From contig NC_089285.1 in the NCBI RefSeq assembly GCF_963678975.1, forward strand, positions 5,070,694 to 5,134,693: DNA of 64,000 bases, given 5' to 3'. The DNA comes from Dysidea avara (lineage: Eukaryota; Porifera; Demospongiae; Dictyoceratida; Dysideidae). The notes below the pieces were generated by a model. That model was not told where the DNA came from. It ran no database searches and saw only the letters and a program-made list of their open reading frames with translations. Shown piece after piece: positions 12,257 to 25,169 of this stretch (position 1 is the first letter of the stretch; each line of letters begins with the position of its first letter). The position numbers and the translations under genes are program-made.

Positions 12257-13077
12257 GGGTGCTCTGTACAGTTCCGCGTATGGCTTCTGAGGTTAGCACA
12301 GCTGGGGTTTACTAATGGATTCCCATGGTCACCAGTAATTATCTAATTAGTCTGTGGCTTGTTTAACATGTGGCGCACCCAACGAGACAATGTCTTTTAT
12401 GTTGAAATAACTTGCCACAAACGAAGAAAGAAGAGCGATACATGAAGGAAGTGAAGTAAGTGTTGTATCTTCTTCATCGTGGTCTAATAAATATGGCGAT
12501 CCGTAATTTACCGATTATCTTCTGGTTACGCAATTAAGAAACAATAACTGTGGCCATGGAACAGCTGCGGGCGTCTCAGTTTCTACACCTTGATACTAAA
12601 ATTAGAACTAGTTTGTCATTTTAGACCCGATAGGCATGAAAATTTCAGATGGATAACCATGATGTTTATGCATTAAAAGAGCGTTTGTCGTTTTTTTGAT
12701 AGCTCCTTCTGGCAAGGAATGGCGTGGAGGTAAAGAAGACTGATTAGTGCCAGCACAAAAACGGAAGAAGAGTATCTGATGACTGAGAAGCCAGAGAACA
12801 AAAATATAAATGCACGTTTGTTTGTACAGTTTTCAATAATGTATTTTTAAAGAATCAAGTCTGTAGGGCATAAACTGTGGGGCTAGTTCTAGTTTGAAGC
12901 GAAAATTTATAACTCGCCTTCTACAGTGAGTTAAGACATGGGATTTGGACTAAAATGTGCAGTAGTGATAGCTTATTGCAAATAAAAAGAGTTTAGCAGA
13001 ATAGTTTAATCTGTTCCTAAGTTATAGCAGAAAACATAATTTACGGAAAGCCATACGCGCAACTGTACAGAACACCC
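12257..13077. mobile_element. TTAA-flanked (piggyBac-like) MITE, copy 2
   Basis: Terminal inverted repeats GGGTGCTCTGTACAGTT at the left and AACTGTACAGAACACCC at the right, flanked on both sides by TTAA (12,253-12,256 and 13,078-13,081). Interrupts the hAT transposase relic between its LDPRY and TMDMWT segments. 821 bp, no transposase. Confidence 0.9.
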
Positions 13078-13085
13078 TTAAGGTG

Positions 13086-13283
13086 TCCGTTGCAGGTTTG
13101 TTGAGTAATGCTAGCTGCTTAACTATGGATATGTGGACTGGGTGCCATAGCCGTTCCTATATGGCTGTGACTGCTCACATAGTGATGAATGGAAGATGAA
13201 GAGTTTTTATCTTGCAAATTGTGAGATTACTGATTCCCACACTGCTGATAACATAGCTACTAAACTATCAGCTATTATGGTGG
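13086..13283 (+). pseudogene. hAT transposase fragment 2
   Basis: Translation: CLTMDMWTGCHSRSYMAVTA and, after a stop and frame wobble, DSHTADNIATKLSAIM. These match the hAT catalytic start (first Asp in TxDxWT) and the following SHTAENI block. Continues in sense only after 20,440, so about 7 kb separates it from the next hAT block. Confidence 0.8.
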
Positions 13284-14848
13284 CGGTATGGCACTGGAAA
13301 CCTTAGATGTAGCAGTTAGAAACCTTACCAAAGATTTACTTAACTAATTACTTTATCTCATTATTGGTCATGTCATATGGGGCTGTTTACATCATAACTG
13401 CATGACACAGTCCCTGAGGGTACACATGAAAAATCAAAAGTTGTTACACATTTACATCACATGAAGTGCCATTTGTGTATTACATGTCACAACATTCATA
13501 AATAATTGATGTGATACATACAAAATGAAACAAAAATTTTGATGTCACGAGGAGTTAATAGTAGTTTGCCTGTGTAGCCAGGCATCACCACTCAGGTTGA
13601 ATGCAGTGAACACCGGTAAAGAAAACAGATAAATGTTGTGGAGACTGCCGACGAACACATCATAACTACTGACCAGGCTGAGAAGAATGAGTTGTCCTAC
13701 TTCAAGTACATAAGGTTACATCTAACTCTAGTTTGTTTATGAAGAGGCTAAGTTCCTATGCATTACTGATGAAGACTCCTGTAACTTTGCATATCCGACA
13801 TATGATACAGTACTAGTGCCAAGCATCTGCCATAAAGTACAACCATGATCAACCCTTTGTATGGAAAGTGTACACTGCTTTGAGTGAGGTGGAATTATGA
13901 TTACCATTACAGATGGCTGTATACCTAAATTATTATACATAATTTATTAACACTTCCAAAATTGTGTGAGTATTAATTTGTACCACAAAGTTAGGGAAAC
14001 TAGTATAAGATGGTCTCGGGCTGAGTATTGTATAACAACCATACATTTACTTTACAGGAAATAACTGGCAAAGAACATCACCAGATTGACTGGTAATAAA
14101 CCCATCCAACCCCAAAATCAAGTTCCTGGTTCTTGAATTTTAGCTCAGCACATAGTTGCAGGGCAGTCAAGTTGATTAATACTCAATGATATACTTTATA
14201 TACACACACTACTGACAAGCTCTACCTCTTTTAGAACACAGGGAGGTTGTATTCCAGCTGATCTGAAGACCATTAATAGAAGCTTACATTGTAGTGTAAT
14301 TCTGCCATATACATTGTCATGGATGTGAGAACAACTACAGCTTTATGTCTGCACTGCCTCCTTAGCACTTGCCATCTTTTAGTTATTGCCTGAGTCGAGA
14401 AAGAAACTCGGAAAGAAGAGTGTATCGTTTGAGAATTTACTGAGCACTGTTGAGAAATAAGTCTCGCACGTCTCTTCATGCTGCAGCTTCATGTATCACA
14501 TTACAGACCTTGCTCACAATAGTATCACGTAGAATGAAATGTAGTGCTTACTGTAGTCTGCCATATAATGCTGATTCATTCATGCACAAGTTGTGCCACG
14601 TGCTTTCGTGGTTTTGATAAACAAGTAATTCTTAAAATCGATGTTTCTATCGACCTGTTGGATGAAATACAGCGAAACTCTATAGCAATACAGATAAATA
14701 CTAGCATTACAAATCTATGGATTCGCCATTTTTTTATCTTTATCATGGTGCGTGATGGCAGCTTTTTCTTCCTGACGAAGAGTGGTTCAGCTGTATCTGT
14801 CAGGCCTGTAGGGTACAAAAATTCATAGAATTGTTACTACGTTTTTAC
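13284..14848. other. Unclassified sequence between hAT fragments
   Basis: No recognisable gene. Short ORFs at 13,737-13,940 and 14,273-14,479 on the minus strand and 14,544-14,828 on the plus strand have no motif. Presumably further insertions into the hAT element. Confidence 0.35.
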
Positions 14849-14972
14849 CAAGAGTATATAATAGAAACCAAGAGTATCGAATGGTGTATAATCCTGTGAT
14901 TAATCATTGCGTAGAGTAATATCGTTTTCGTATTAGGTTGTGTCATACTGAACGTTAACGATATTTTGTTTA

Positions 14973-16233
14973 ATGGCGACAGGTTTAGGTGCCACCAGTG
15001 CCTCTGCCGCACCAAGTAATAAAACAGCTAACATTTGCAATGAAGTCAAGCGAAAGAAGAAGTATATGACAAGGACGAAGCAGAAGAGTTGAATTTCATC
15101 ACTTAAAGAAGTAGACGTGCATGTGCTGGTGGAGGAAGTTGGTAACGATTTAAAGTCTCAATTTCCAGTCACTGAAACGGAATGTCGTCTCAAAGTATTA
15201 GCAACTACTTTGTGCTGCGAGGGCAAAACCCTTACTGATATCGTTGAGTACCACCGTAATTTATTTGTAGAGCTATACGGCCAGCGCAACAAAGTCTCCT
15301 TTACGCAATTTCAGATAGATTGGCAGAAGTATTGCAGTGCATTTCTGTTAGAGGATGGTTTAAGCCTGCAAGGTATTGGACCATAGTGTTTCAGAGTTTT
15401 GCCAGGTATGGGTGAAGTTTTGTGCTGCCAATAATATGCCAGTGCCAATAAGCAACCGTGTAATGATAACCATTTCATCTGGTGTTTACACTGCTTTGCT
15501 TCAAATTATCAACACACTTCTGGCATTGAAACACAATCTCCATTAGAAGTGATGATGATGGTGGTGTTTATTACAGATTTGGTGGTGCTACGTTATGTGA
15601 AATGCTCAAGAAAAGTACCAAAAAATTAAAGACTGGAAAAGGGCAAAGAGACACGCTTTCCCAAGAAATTAGCATTTTACAGGCAATCAATACCAAAAAT
15701 AAAGCAGGTATTCCAAACTACCTCAAGTTCCATGACAGAGGATATATGTATTTCCCACACAAACTGCTCATACTGTTCCTCCGTAACGTAGATTCAGTTG
15801 TAAGGAAGGTAGTAAATCCTCGAGGTTTTCAAGAATATGGAGATGATTTGGTCAGATAATTGGAGTACACTGCTTTTGCTTTGATATACTGCTCTAGTAG
15901 AGCACACCATATATGGAGCATAGTTGACAAAATACTGCTAGTAGAACAGTCAGTTTGATTTAGATAATGTATATGTTTGGGTAGTTGAGGTCCTACTGTT
16001 ATATGTTTAAGCACTGACATTTGTAATACAATTAGGCTGCCCATGTTGAAGTGAGTGCACAAACTGATCTATATGAAGATTTTAATTCAGTACTAAATAC
16101 TTGTCTTCCAAGTAGTACATGTGAGGAACGTGTTTTTCACAATGTGTACTCAGAATTTGTTAGAAAGTTATGCAACACTCGCATACAAGAATTTTTATCT
16201 GCTTCTAAACAAGACACTGCAACAAGAAAATGA
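14973..16233 (+). pseudogene. Unknown second ORF of the P-like transposon (three apparent exons)
   Basis: Not recognised. Exon 1, 14,973-15,386: starts MATGLGATSASAAPSNKTAN, has a basic KRKKKYMTRTKQKS stretch, one in-frame TGA at about 15,087-15,089, then continues ISSLKEVDVHVLVEE to a stop at 15,386. Exon 2 begins after a TACAG acceptor at about 15,580 (FGGATLCEMLKKST) and ends near 15,859. Exon 3 is about 16,033-16,233 (EVSAQTDLYEDFNSVL). Lys-rich and Cys-containing, with no recognised zinc-finger pattern or catalytic motif. It lies in convergent orientation to the transposase and entirely inside the TIRs, so it is probably a passenger or accessory transposon protein. Joining of the exons is inferred. 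Confidence 0.55.
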
Positions 16234-16419
16234 CTAGTGTCAACAGTAGATCTGAACCTTAGAACATCATTGTTGACACAACATACAAAATTAGCTAGTA
16301 AGTTAGTATGAACTACAAAGTGTTTACGTGTCTGTACAATGTATACATGTATCCAGTATGTCTTAATTATATTTCTTCTTCTTTAATGGCATCTCCAGAA
16401 AAGTTAACCTGTGGTCTCT

Positions 16420-19400
16420 GTGTTGTTTCCCACTGTGATGCTCTGTGATGCACTCCTTTACTAAGTGGGAACACCTCGATGTAGCAAAGTTGGTAGCACT
16501 CAACTTGCCTCCAGCACTATGATTATATTGGCTAAATAGGCTTCAACAGCTGAGCCAGATATTCGAAGTGGTGATAGGAAATATTTGGGGTATGTTTTGA
16601 AAACCCACTGAGTAAATGCTTTGAATCCATAGTAGTCTATTCTTAGCAGATCCCATGCTAAAGGCAGAATTTAAAGCATAATGCAGTCAAATTATTTGAC
16701 TAACTTTGCCATGAAAAAGTTTCGTTGGGTTGATGATGTATGTGGATAACTTGGATCTAAAGGGAATAGTATTTTGTAACTTAGTTATCCAGTGTGTAGA
16801 CATTGATATGTTCAACAGAAGTAAACAGATAATAATTCTTATAACTTTTATCAAATTTCTAAAAGCCATGATGCAAAATACTGGTAGCCTGTGTCGAATA
16901 TTTTGTACTGTATCTGAATTCAAGCTTTTAATCTTCTCATGACTTAGAAACCTGCTTTCGAATATATTGTGACATGCTATGAGATACTCCAATGTTTCAG
17001 TAGTTTTCAAAGAATCTAAGGGTGGTGGATTCTGGTTTGCATACCAGTGTAGTTCACTCATGACCAACTCTTGCTAAAAGAGAACATGTATGTATAAGAC
17101 TTTGTACATACAATGGATCCTTGGTTAAGTTATTTGAACACTTAAATTATCTGATTGTGACTGTTCGTATTTCACTGTTGCTAGAGTGTATATGTTTTTT
17201 ATTGAATGTGGCATATAAGAAAAGATTTTAGGATGTTACACCTTTTTAAAATGGTGTTCAGATAACTAAGGATTCACTGTAAATATTTTGTGGTTTACCT
17301 GCATGATGTTGGCTGGAAACACATTCAATTTGGTCCAAGAATCTCTTGAATAGTACACCTCCTTCAACTTTGGTGCCATTCTAGTGAGTTGCTGTTTACT
17401 TCTAGATATTTCGCGCTTGTACAAATCATTAATGCTATCCCACCCAAATGAACTCTTTCCAGATCGTTGGAATGCCTTTGTTCCTCCCAATTTTGAAGAG
17501 AAGGGAGCGTTGATGATATTCTTTAACTGCAATAATGTAATTATATTGACAAGGGTGCCTATCAATACATTGTGTATATACCTGGTGTGTTGGACAAACC
17601 ATCCAATAAATTTTGTCAGGTGGATGAAATGGATTAAGCATCCAAGGTGTTATCTCAAACTGATCTTGGGCACTTTTGTGGTTGGAATAAGCACCTATAT
17701 GTCCATGTGTGGCTTTGATTGTAGCCAAATTGGAAGAAGCCCCATCGCTTACAAGAAGACTGGTTTTGAGACCATGAATTTGAAATAGTTTCACTGTTCC
17801 AAATATACAGGTTATCAAAAAGTTCATGTCTACTGATTGAGCACTCGTGAAATAGGGACCTACAATGTCATAACTACTAGTGAGGTCCCTCCATAAAAAT
17901 TGTAACACATAGGAAGTTTGTATTGGATTTTGGGGCTCTTTGAGATACTGATAAATGTCATTTAGTGGGTGCTAGATCTTTGTATATCATAGCCAAGCCA
18001 GATAGTGTTTGGTTTCTAGAATTCCACAGTAATTGGCAAGCTACTTTGACCTCATCAAAGATTAGGACTCGCATCTGCTTGTGGTTCTAGTTTACCTGAC
18101 TTGACTTGTTCATTTTTTAATATTGCATACTGAGAGACTTGATTAGCAATGCAATGACTGCTTGCCCCGGGTTCATGTAAGAATGCTCCGATATAGGCTT
18201 GCAGGGTTGAGCGGCATGGGAGTTGAAGTATTTCAAATGATTTCAATGCTTCATATGCTGCAGGACTGTGAGTAAACACAGCCAGTGCTGTTGTAATCAT
18301 TAAACATAACATCAATGTAATGTGTAAGCTGTTTATTTACCTATTCTAATTGTTGTCATGTTCCACCGATTGCTGCAGTTACGTGACACTATAATAACAA
18401 GATAAGTTTACATGCTTAAATGAGCACAGTGCAGTAACAATGATAACACAATTCAACATTAATGTTTTAAAACTTTTGTTTTTGGTATGTTCAGTGGAGC
18501 CTTTTTATAGTGGACACTTTGGGACTACTTTGAAGTTTTACAAAAGTGCAAAGATTTTAAGCTTTTGGGCCAAGTTTTTGTCCTCATTATAGACATTTTT
18601 CTCATAGTGTCCTAAAGTTAGATGGTTGATTTGCAGTGTAGCAATGTATCATCACCCTCCCACTAAGCACACACGTAAGACCCATACAGTGGACCCTCGG
18701 TTATCCAAACCCTAATGATAGCAGGCAATAGTAAGTGTGTTCGGATAATGGAACACCATACATTTATATACAAAGCTCTTACTGTAATCTTAAATTCTAA
18801 TAGAACAGTCACTTCCATTTGGATAATTAAGAATGAGGGACAGATAATTGAGGACCTACCGTATATGCAAAAACATTATATATGACATCACACACACTAT
18901 AGTCACTTGTAATCATGACAAGTTCTTCAAGCAAAAATCAATAGACACCACAGTAAATCTTACCATTTCTTCTTTGATCTTCTGCAAATTGTTTAATCTG
19001 TTGTTACTATCAGTTTTCCATATTTCCCTCATCTTATCACCAACACCATAGCTATCACCTTCTGTGAATATCCTTTGTAAGTCTTCATTGCCCACATCAT
19101 CAATTTGGTTTGTAAGGGTACACATGTCTTCATGTTGCTCATCAGCTAGTGTGATGTCAGTACTTTCATACTTTATAAGTTTCCTTCTGTCATTAGATCT
19201 TTCCACTTTAGAATTTGATTTGCATTGAAGTTGGTTAGCAGGTGACATGTTTGTTAATTTTGCTAACTGCCGTTTGATCTTTCTATCAGGACTCTCAGAT
19301 AGAGTTCTCTTCTGCTGCCACTCCAAATCTGACCTTAAACGCTTACATGCTGAACACAACTTCATCAGACCCCTTCTCAGTCATTGATGCATTAGAAGCC

Positions 19401-19892
19401 AAGCAAAACCATACTTTACAATTCACAGAATCTATCTGTTGAACTGGAGTTTCAGCTTTCCTAACACTTTTTAGGTCATACCTTATTACCTCATAGTATT
19501 GCTGGTATGCGTCAAAACTGATTCCTGGAACAAAACTTGTATAGGGAGCTGGTCGAGTGTCTCACAAACTTTGCACAAAGTGTTTGCACATCACTGCTGG
19601 TTTCCAAATAACTAGTTTCCCATTCCTTCATTAGCACGTGCACTGAATAATGCTGGCCTTGAATTGTTATAACAATTCTTCAGATATACCCAAGCGGTGG
19701 GTGATAACACAGATCACGTTGGGTAATAACAAGGATGGGGTTGTGGTCGTCAGATGCATGTGCCATTACGAAGCTCAATTCTGGAAATAGAAGACTCTGT
19801 GTTTCGCAGGCGTTCTGTAGGCATAGTGGCGAGCTGCCTTCATTGTTGGGCAGGTCGAGTGACTGTTCACCAGCCAAGTTAAGGGTGCCCAT
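16420..19892 (-). pseudogene. P-element/THAP9-like transposase, degenerate
   Basis: Reading from 19,892 down: EVIRYDLKSVRKAE and LCSACKRLRSDLEWQQ (19,460-19,310), AAYEALKSFEILQLPCRSTL (18,260-18,200), IFDEVKVACQLLWNSRN (18,050-18,000), SYVLQFLWRDLTSSYDIVGP (17,920-17,860), SLLVSDGASSNLATIKATHG (about 17,760-17,700), NPFHPPDKIYWMVCPTHQ (about 17,640-17,590), LHWYANQNPPPLDSLK (about 17,050), and an RISGSAVEA-type C-terminal block near 16,530. This is the RNase-H-like DDE core and insertion domain of P/THAP9 transposases. Frame changes near 17,955, 17,500 and 16,905 show it is broken. A donor AG|GTAAAC follows IMQ at about 17,300. No THAP zinc finger could be read with confidence upstream. Confidence 0.85.
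18687..18861. mobile_element. pogo/Tigger-like MITE, TA-flanked
   Basis: CAGTGGACCCTCGGTTATCC at the left, reverse complement GATAATTGAGGACCTACCG at the right, with TA on both sides. 175 bp. Sits between transposase coding segments of the P-like element. Contains the word TCTAATAGAACAGTCAC shared with unrelated elements in the window. Confidence 0.85.
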
Positions 19893-20439
19893 CTTAGTAA
19901 GTTGCCGAATCTCTCGCTAGACTACCACAGTCCCACAGCCAACTCAGGTTGCACAGACATTTTTGTCACGATAGTTTTCTATACTTGGCCATTTCTTTTA
20001 AACACAGAAAAGGTGCTGGGAACACCACGAACTACCTTAGTTACCCCCGCTAGAGCACAAATGCCATTACCGTCACTATTGTCGATAAAATTAATGAATA
20101 ACGTAAACAAACGTCTACTGAAATATCCGTGTCTACGCAGTGGTTAATCACAGGGGTAATACGCCGTTCGACATTCTTGGTTTCTATTATATACTCTTGC
20201 TTTTACTAACCTGGTGTGTGAAGTCTTGTTGGTGTGGGATGCATAGTGCATCGTAAACATCAATTAGAAGTAAACGGCAATAGCCTATCACTGCCCTGCC
20301 ATCGCGTAACATAGCGGCTTGAAAATCACTGTGATGACTGTAGTCAAGATTACTACTAAGCTAGCTCTTAGGAAAGTTGTAACATATCACACAGCTATGT
20401 AATGAGGGCCTAAAAACTTTCATTATATGTGTGGATTAG

Positions 20440-20620
20440 TGCTATACCACCACCTTATAACTGCATGGAAACTGGACACCAAAGTTATTGAAATCACCAC
20501 TGATATGTTACAAGTTCTGTGGATAGCTTGGAGTTTACTCACTTCAGATGTATTGGCCACACCCTCCAGCTGAGTATTACTAGGGGACTACAGCTTGGAT
20601 TTGTTTCCGTGTACTGGGGC
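20440..20620 (+). pseudogene. hAT transposase fragment 3
   Basis: Translation gives AWKLDTKVIEITTDML followed, after a small gap and frame change, by FTHFRCIGHTLQLSITRGL. This is the segment that holds the second catalytic Asp (VTDNA-like) and the CxxH (RCxxHTL) motif of hAT transposases. It follows in order on fragment 2 (13,283) after removal of the P-like element and neighbours. Confidence 0.8.
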
Positions 20621-20649
20621 ATGTTTGTAAACTTGTGGAACATTTTCAC

Positions 20650-20960
20650 AAGTCAACTAAAGCCATGTACATACAATGTATTCTTCATGGACTTACCAGT
20701 GTCCTCCTTTGTGTCCCATTCATCTCAGCAGACAGCGAAAAGTGTCGATTTTACGATAGCACATGATGGCTTCCCTTTGTAACAGAAATCGTTCGTATTT
20801 TTCGTAGTGACTATTTTGATTGCAGAGGTGTTTTTCGAACAGCTCTTGATTCATACTGCTGTGTAATGGGGTGTGACCTCAAAATCAACAAACTGACTAT
20901 CTTTGACAAGATTTTCATTCAAAGGAAACCACTTTATAATATACAAAACAGCTGATGTGT
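20650..20960 (-). repeat. Interspersed repeat R1, fragment
   Basis: Shares TACATACAATG-ATTCTTCATGGACTTACC, GACAGCGAAAAGTGTCGATTT and CTTTTCGAACAG blocks with 27,960-28,150. One of at least six copies of this family in the window (20.6, 25.2, 27.6, 40.4, 44.4-45.5 and 45.7-46.5 kb). Confidence 0.75.
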
Positions 20961-21274
20961 AAAACAGTCGTACAGATAAATAAAGCTTCCTCACGTTTCG
21001 ATCTGTAATGTCTTCACTTTTCAATCTTTTGTTAATCTCTGATGATGTTACAATACCAATAAATAGGTTGGAGTCCTCAACTTGTTGATTCCTATCACTG
21101 CAGGGAATTTCATGCTATTTTGTTAGCAAGATCGCCTTTTTCATTTGTGCGTGGGCGGAAAGCCGCACATAAGGAAAAGGTAGTCTGAGACTACGTTTTG
21201 AGTGTGATAATAAAAATGTTTTTGTGTGGGTGATCATTTATTTTATGTGTGTGAGCAGGTGAATGACTCTAAAT

Positions 21275-21677
21275 TAGGGCTGAGCGATACTGCCATTTTA
21301 GTATCACGATCGATACTAAAGCCACTATTCACGATACTGAATACTTCACGATACTTACAAATATGTCAATCATAGCTGGTGCTACATAGTGTATTCCTCA
21401 GTATTCCTGCAGGAAGTCTTCAAAAGTAGCATCAAACTAGCCACTAGTTATTGTAACACATGCTTTGAAGTTATGTTATGGTGTTCACACCTCTCTGCAG
21501 GGGTAACCAGGTTATGACTTACAAGGATTCTTGAGCCTGGTACAGCATAACAAATGGCTTTTTAATGACAGTAATGTACAGGCATGGTATCACGATAGTT
21601 AATAACAAAATATCGCGATATCGATACTTTCAAAATATCGCAATATATCGCTAAAACGGTAGTATCGCTCAGCCCTA
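21275..21677. mobile_element. hAT-type MITE, perfect 8-bp TSD
   Basis: Ends TAGGGCTGAGCGATACT and AGTATCGCTCAGCCCTA are perfect inverted repeats, flanked by CTCTAAAT at 21,267-21,274 and 21,678-21,685. Interior rich in ATCGCGATA-type words. The TAGGGCTGAGCGATA terminus is also present, degraded, at 35,271-36,311. Confidence 0.95.
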
Positions 21678-21689
21678 CTCTAAATGTGG

Positions 21690-24639
21690 GTGTCACCCGT
21701 GGAATGCGGGTGAGTTGGAAGGTCTGTATAATGTAATATTTTGTGGACCAAAAAGGTAAAGTATAGAGAGGGGTATAAGATTTTTATCTGACATTATGGT
21801 TGTTGTTCTGCAAATAAAGCATATGTAATCGGTAGTGCACATAATCAATAAGTTTTGCTTCTGTCACAGAGGAAACCTTTTCAGAATCTTTAGCAAAAAT
21901 CAGTATCACAATATACCATTATTTATATCAGTGCATCTCTATTTTCAGGAATCTTTATATAATAATTTCTGCCTGTCTTTTAATTTTGTGTTTTAGTGCA
22001 TGTCTATAATTTACTGTATATTGTATATTTTATAACTAACTCCGGTGCTCAAAACATGCTGGTCTTGCAACAGCAAATGCCATACTAATACTCACTCAGC
22101 CCAACATGTCATGCTCCTTTTGAGATATGCTATTGTCGCCAGCAGAAGTACTCCACAAATATTTGTCTTATAGAGTTACTTCGCATTTTCATCTAAGCCA
22201 GGCTGCTGTACACTATCATTCTGTATTAACTATTGGCTCAATAATGACCATTACCATCCTAAAACTCATGAGTAATAGCCAAAATGTTGGATCACATATG
22301 AAGGAAGGTTTTACTTGTTATGATATTTCTTCATGGTAAAGCCAAGTAGTAAAAGCACTCAGAGTGTTTTTTGTGGCTTTACCCATATTATATAAAATAG
22401 TTTCAATATTTCAACTTTAATGTACAGGATTTTTTATCCCACACACAAGTAAATTTAGTAACAATGTTTTGCTTACATGGGTACTAATATTAAACAAAGC
22501 CACACATGGGATACACAGTTTTTTTTTAGAAAATGAACTTGTCAGTAAACCGGGACCACGCCCACTGGTTTTAAAACATGCTTATCTGTGTACTTAACTC
22601 ACATGGTCTTCAGTTTTTATAATACGATGGTTAACATTTCATGTAGTTTGGATGGTGAAGATCGTAACATTTTTTCCTATCTGATCCTATCAATGATGTT
22701 GTCACTTGACAACAATTTAATGTAAAAAGTGACTCCAGTTTCTTAATGTGGCAATTAACCTCTGCATCATTGGACCATAACAGCATCTCTACATCTGTCA
22801 CTTGCTTTGCTCCACTAATCATATTCTCTATAACCCTGTCAGTAACACATGTAACTCATCATTGCATGGTATGACATACCTTCTATAGTGAAACTATGAT
22901 ATGCTAGCCAGCTTAGCAATTATCCTATAAATCAGTAGTACATTACTGATCCTGTAGACTCTGTACATGTGTAAACTGACATACTAATCCAGGTTATTGA
23001 AAGGTCACACAGTCATATGGCCTTTGTGGTGCTTTGTTACTCAGAGAAACATGGCCATAATACCCAATTATTTTCAGGTGCGGAGTTTTCACTCTTTCTT
23101 ACAAGAGGTCATTCTATACCAAATCTTGACCCTCTTGGATTTTCGTATAAACATGGACTCTACTAAACTTTATCACACCAAAATTTAGCCCATTCTAATG
23201 ATCTCCCTTTAAGATATGACCACTTAAAATTTTATTTTAAAGCATCGTTTAAATTCTTTACAGTCTCACTTTCCTTTGTTGGTGGTTGAGATGTGGTTCC
23301 AGTGAGTCATCAACAAACCCATTTGACAGTAAAGCTATGGCTGTTAAATGTTGGATCGATGAAGACTGGCCGAATAGGATATGTAGTTCATGAAGTGCTG
23401 GACTCATTTCATGATGCTGTGAATAGACGTCTGATCACCAATGTGAATTTTGCTTGGGCCAAATATTTGGTGTCGTCAAAATCAGGACCTGGATACTTAA
23501 CATTACAAAGCATGAAGAGTGGCCAGCTGAAGTACACGCCACGTTAAATTTTTGATGTGATTTTATGTCTAGTGATTTTTATAATGCTATAATTATACAC
23601 TATTCAATTCAATCATTTCTCTGTGCATCAGAATGTTTGAATACAAATTAGTGTTGCCAACCAGTATGGAAAAACCGGTTATTAACTGTTATTGTCTAGG
23701 TCAAGCCAATTATTGGCTAAAAATCCTTTAAACTAGTTTTTCCCATCCACTTGGTAAACCATAAATTACCCCTGTTAACATCATAACATAACCTCAAAGT
23801 ACGTGTAAATATGCAGTTGTAATAACTGTTATTGTAAGGCAGGATGTTGATGGTCACTTAACATGGCTTGTTGAGTACCATTATGTCAATAACTGGTCAA
23901 TATCCAATTATTCACCTTCCAATAACCAGTTTTAGTAAACTCTGCAGGTTCACAGCACTAATAAAATACAGGTCACTAGGTGGGGGAGGTAATTCCAAAG
24001 GCACATTATGAAATTTGCACCTAACTGATAGGCTGCTAACTGGCATAGTAACATGCCATGGAGCGAATGCAGCAGGTTGTTCTCTTCTAGGAACACGTAT
24101 GTCCTTTGCCTTCTTGGGTGGTTTGTCAAATTCAGGGTGAGGGCCCTCATTATACCGGGTATGTGAAGGTGTGGTAATAAAATGGTAGTGCAGGATCAAT
24201 TCGCTTTGAAAATTCACAAACAATTTTCCTCATTCCGAATTTTACTTCCTTGACAGAAAATTTTTGCCAATGCTATCACGTGTCATGCTGAAGAAACATC
24301 CATCATTGTCTGTACTGCTTGCCCTTGAGTGTTCCAATGGTTTCCTACTGATAGTACACTCCCATCTTTGCCATTCTCAGCCTAACAAGTGCTATCAGGG
24401 TCTCCTTCGAAAAGCCTACTGAAATTTACCACAAATAAAACAGAGAGTATAGGTCTAAACTGACCAATAAAAGTATTTGATGCCTGTTCACCACTAGTAG
24501 ATGTTAGATGCAATTTGTCATGAGCAGTAAAACTCATGTTTGGGTGTGATTATTGCCAACATTCTGCATACGGACATTTGCTGTACTTATTACAAACCAT
24601 ACACCTGATCTGCAACACAGACAGCGGACGAGCCGAAGT

Positions 24640-24640
<1 letters not shown>
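21690..24640. other. Long gene-poor stretch with unassigned ORFs
   Basis: No conserved gene recognised. ORFs that may be transposon relics but show no motif I can name: plus strand 23,293-23,547 (contains TGRIGYVVHEVLDSFHDAVN) and minus strand 23,912-24,223 (Pro/Lys-rich, PEFDKPPKKAKDIRVPRRE). 23,640-23,930 carries AATAACTGGT/ACCAGTTATT words typical of a decayed inverted-repeat element. Confidence 0.35.
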
Positions 24641-24642
<2 letters not shown>

Positions 24643-24727
<85 letters not shown>

Positions 24728-24737
24728 CACACACACA
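24643..24737. repeat. (AC)n microsatellite
   Basis: About 47 AC units, one GC interruption at 24,721. The Thr-His and Cys-Val ORFs across it are artefacts. Confidence 0.98.
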
Positions 24738-25169
24738 TAGTGAGTACACTGCAAATAAATGATGTGGTATTCATACCAACTTTGGTGTTTGTCATATGCC
24801 TGTTTACCCATGTATGTTGCAAGAGATACCTACAAGTGGACAAAATAGCAAGAGAAATGTGTTGTTAGTTTCTCAATCATGTGCTCACACTTACTGTGCA
24901 TGTCTGCTTTTACAGAAACATATGCCATATCAGTTTCAGGTGCTGCATATCCTGATGAATGAGAAACCAAAGCAACAGTGATCACAGATCGTCCATCTGT
25001 TATTTGTGGTATTTCTTGAGAGAAACCAAATTAGCTTGAAGATTTTTAGTGTTGCGTCTGACAGGACAAGCTTAAAGTTTCATTAACATAATTATTTCTT
25101 CACATCACCATGCATAATGGGAGGTTCGGCTGCATGAAGCATCTTTTACGTATTCTACTTCCTTCCTTC

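Larger units (their letters stand above)
14849..20199. mobile_element. P-element-like DNA transposon with two convergent genes, 5.35 kb
   Basis: Terminal inverted repeats of about 57 bp: 14,849-14,905 starts CAAGAGTATATAATAGAAAC, and 20,143-20,199 is its reverse complement with about ten differences. Each TIR contains an internal direct repeat of ACCAAGA. Inside lie a degenerate P/THAP9-like transposase on the minus strand (16,420-19,900) and a second, unrecognised split ORF on the plus strand (14,973-16,233). A short TTTTAC word adjoins both ends (left GTTTTTAC, right CTTTTACT) but the 8-bp duplication typical of P elements is not exact. A pogo-like MITE has inserted between transposase exons. 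Confidence 0.85.

Noticed and set aside
24536..24868. Thr-His and Cys-Val repeat proteins across 24.5-24.9 kb, and His/Thr-rich ORFs at 9.46-9.94 kb
   Set aside because: Pure translations of AC/TG microsatellites.
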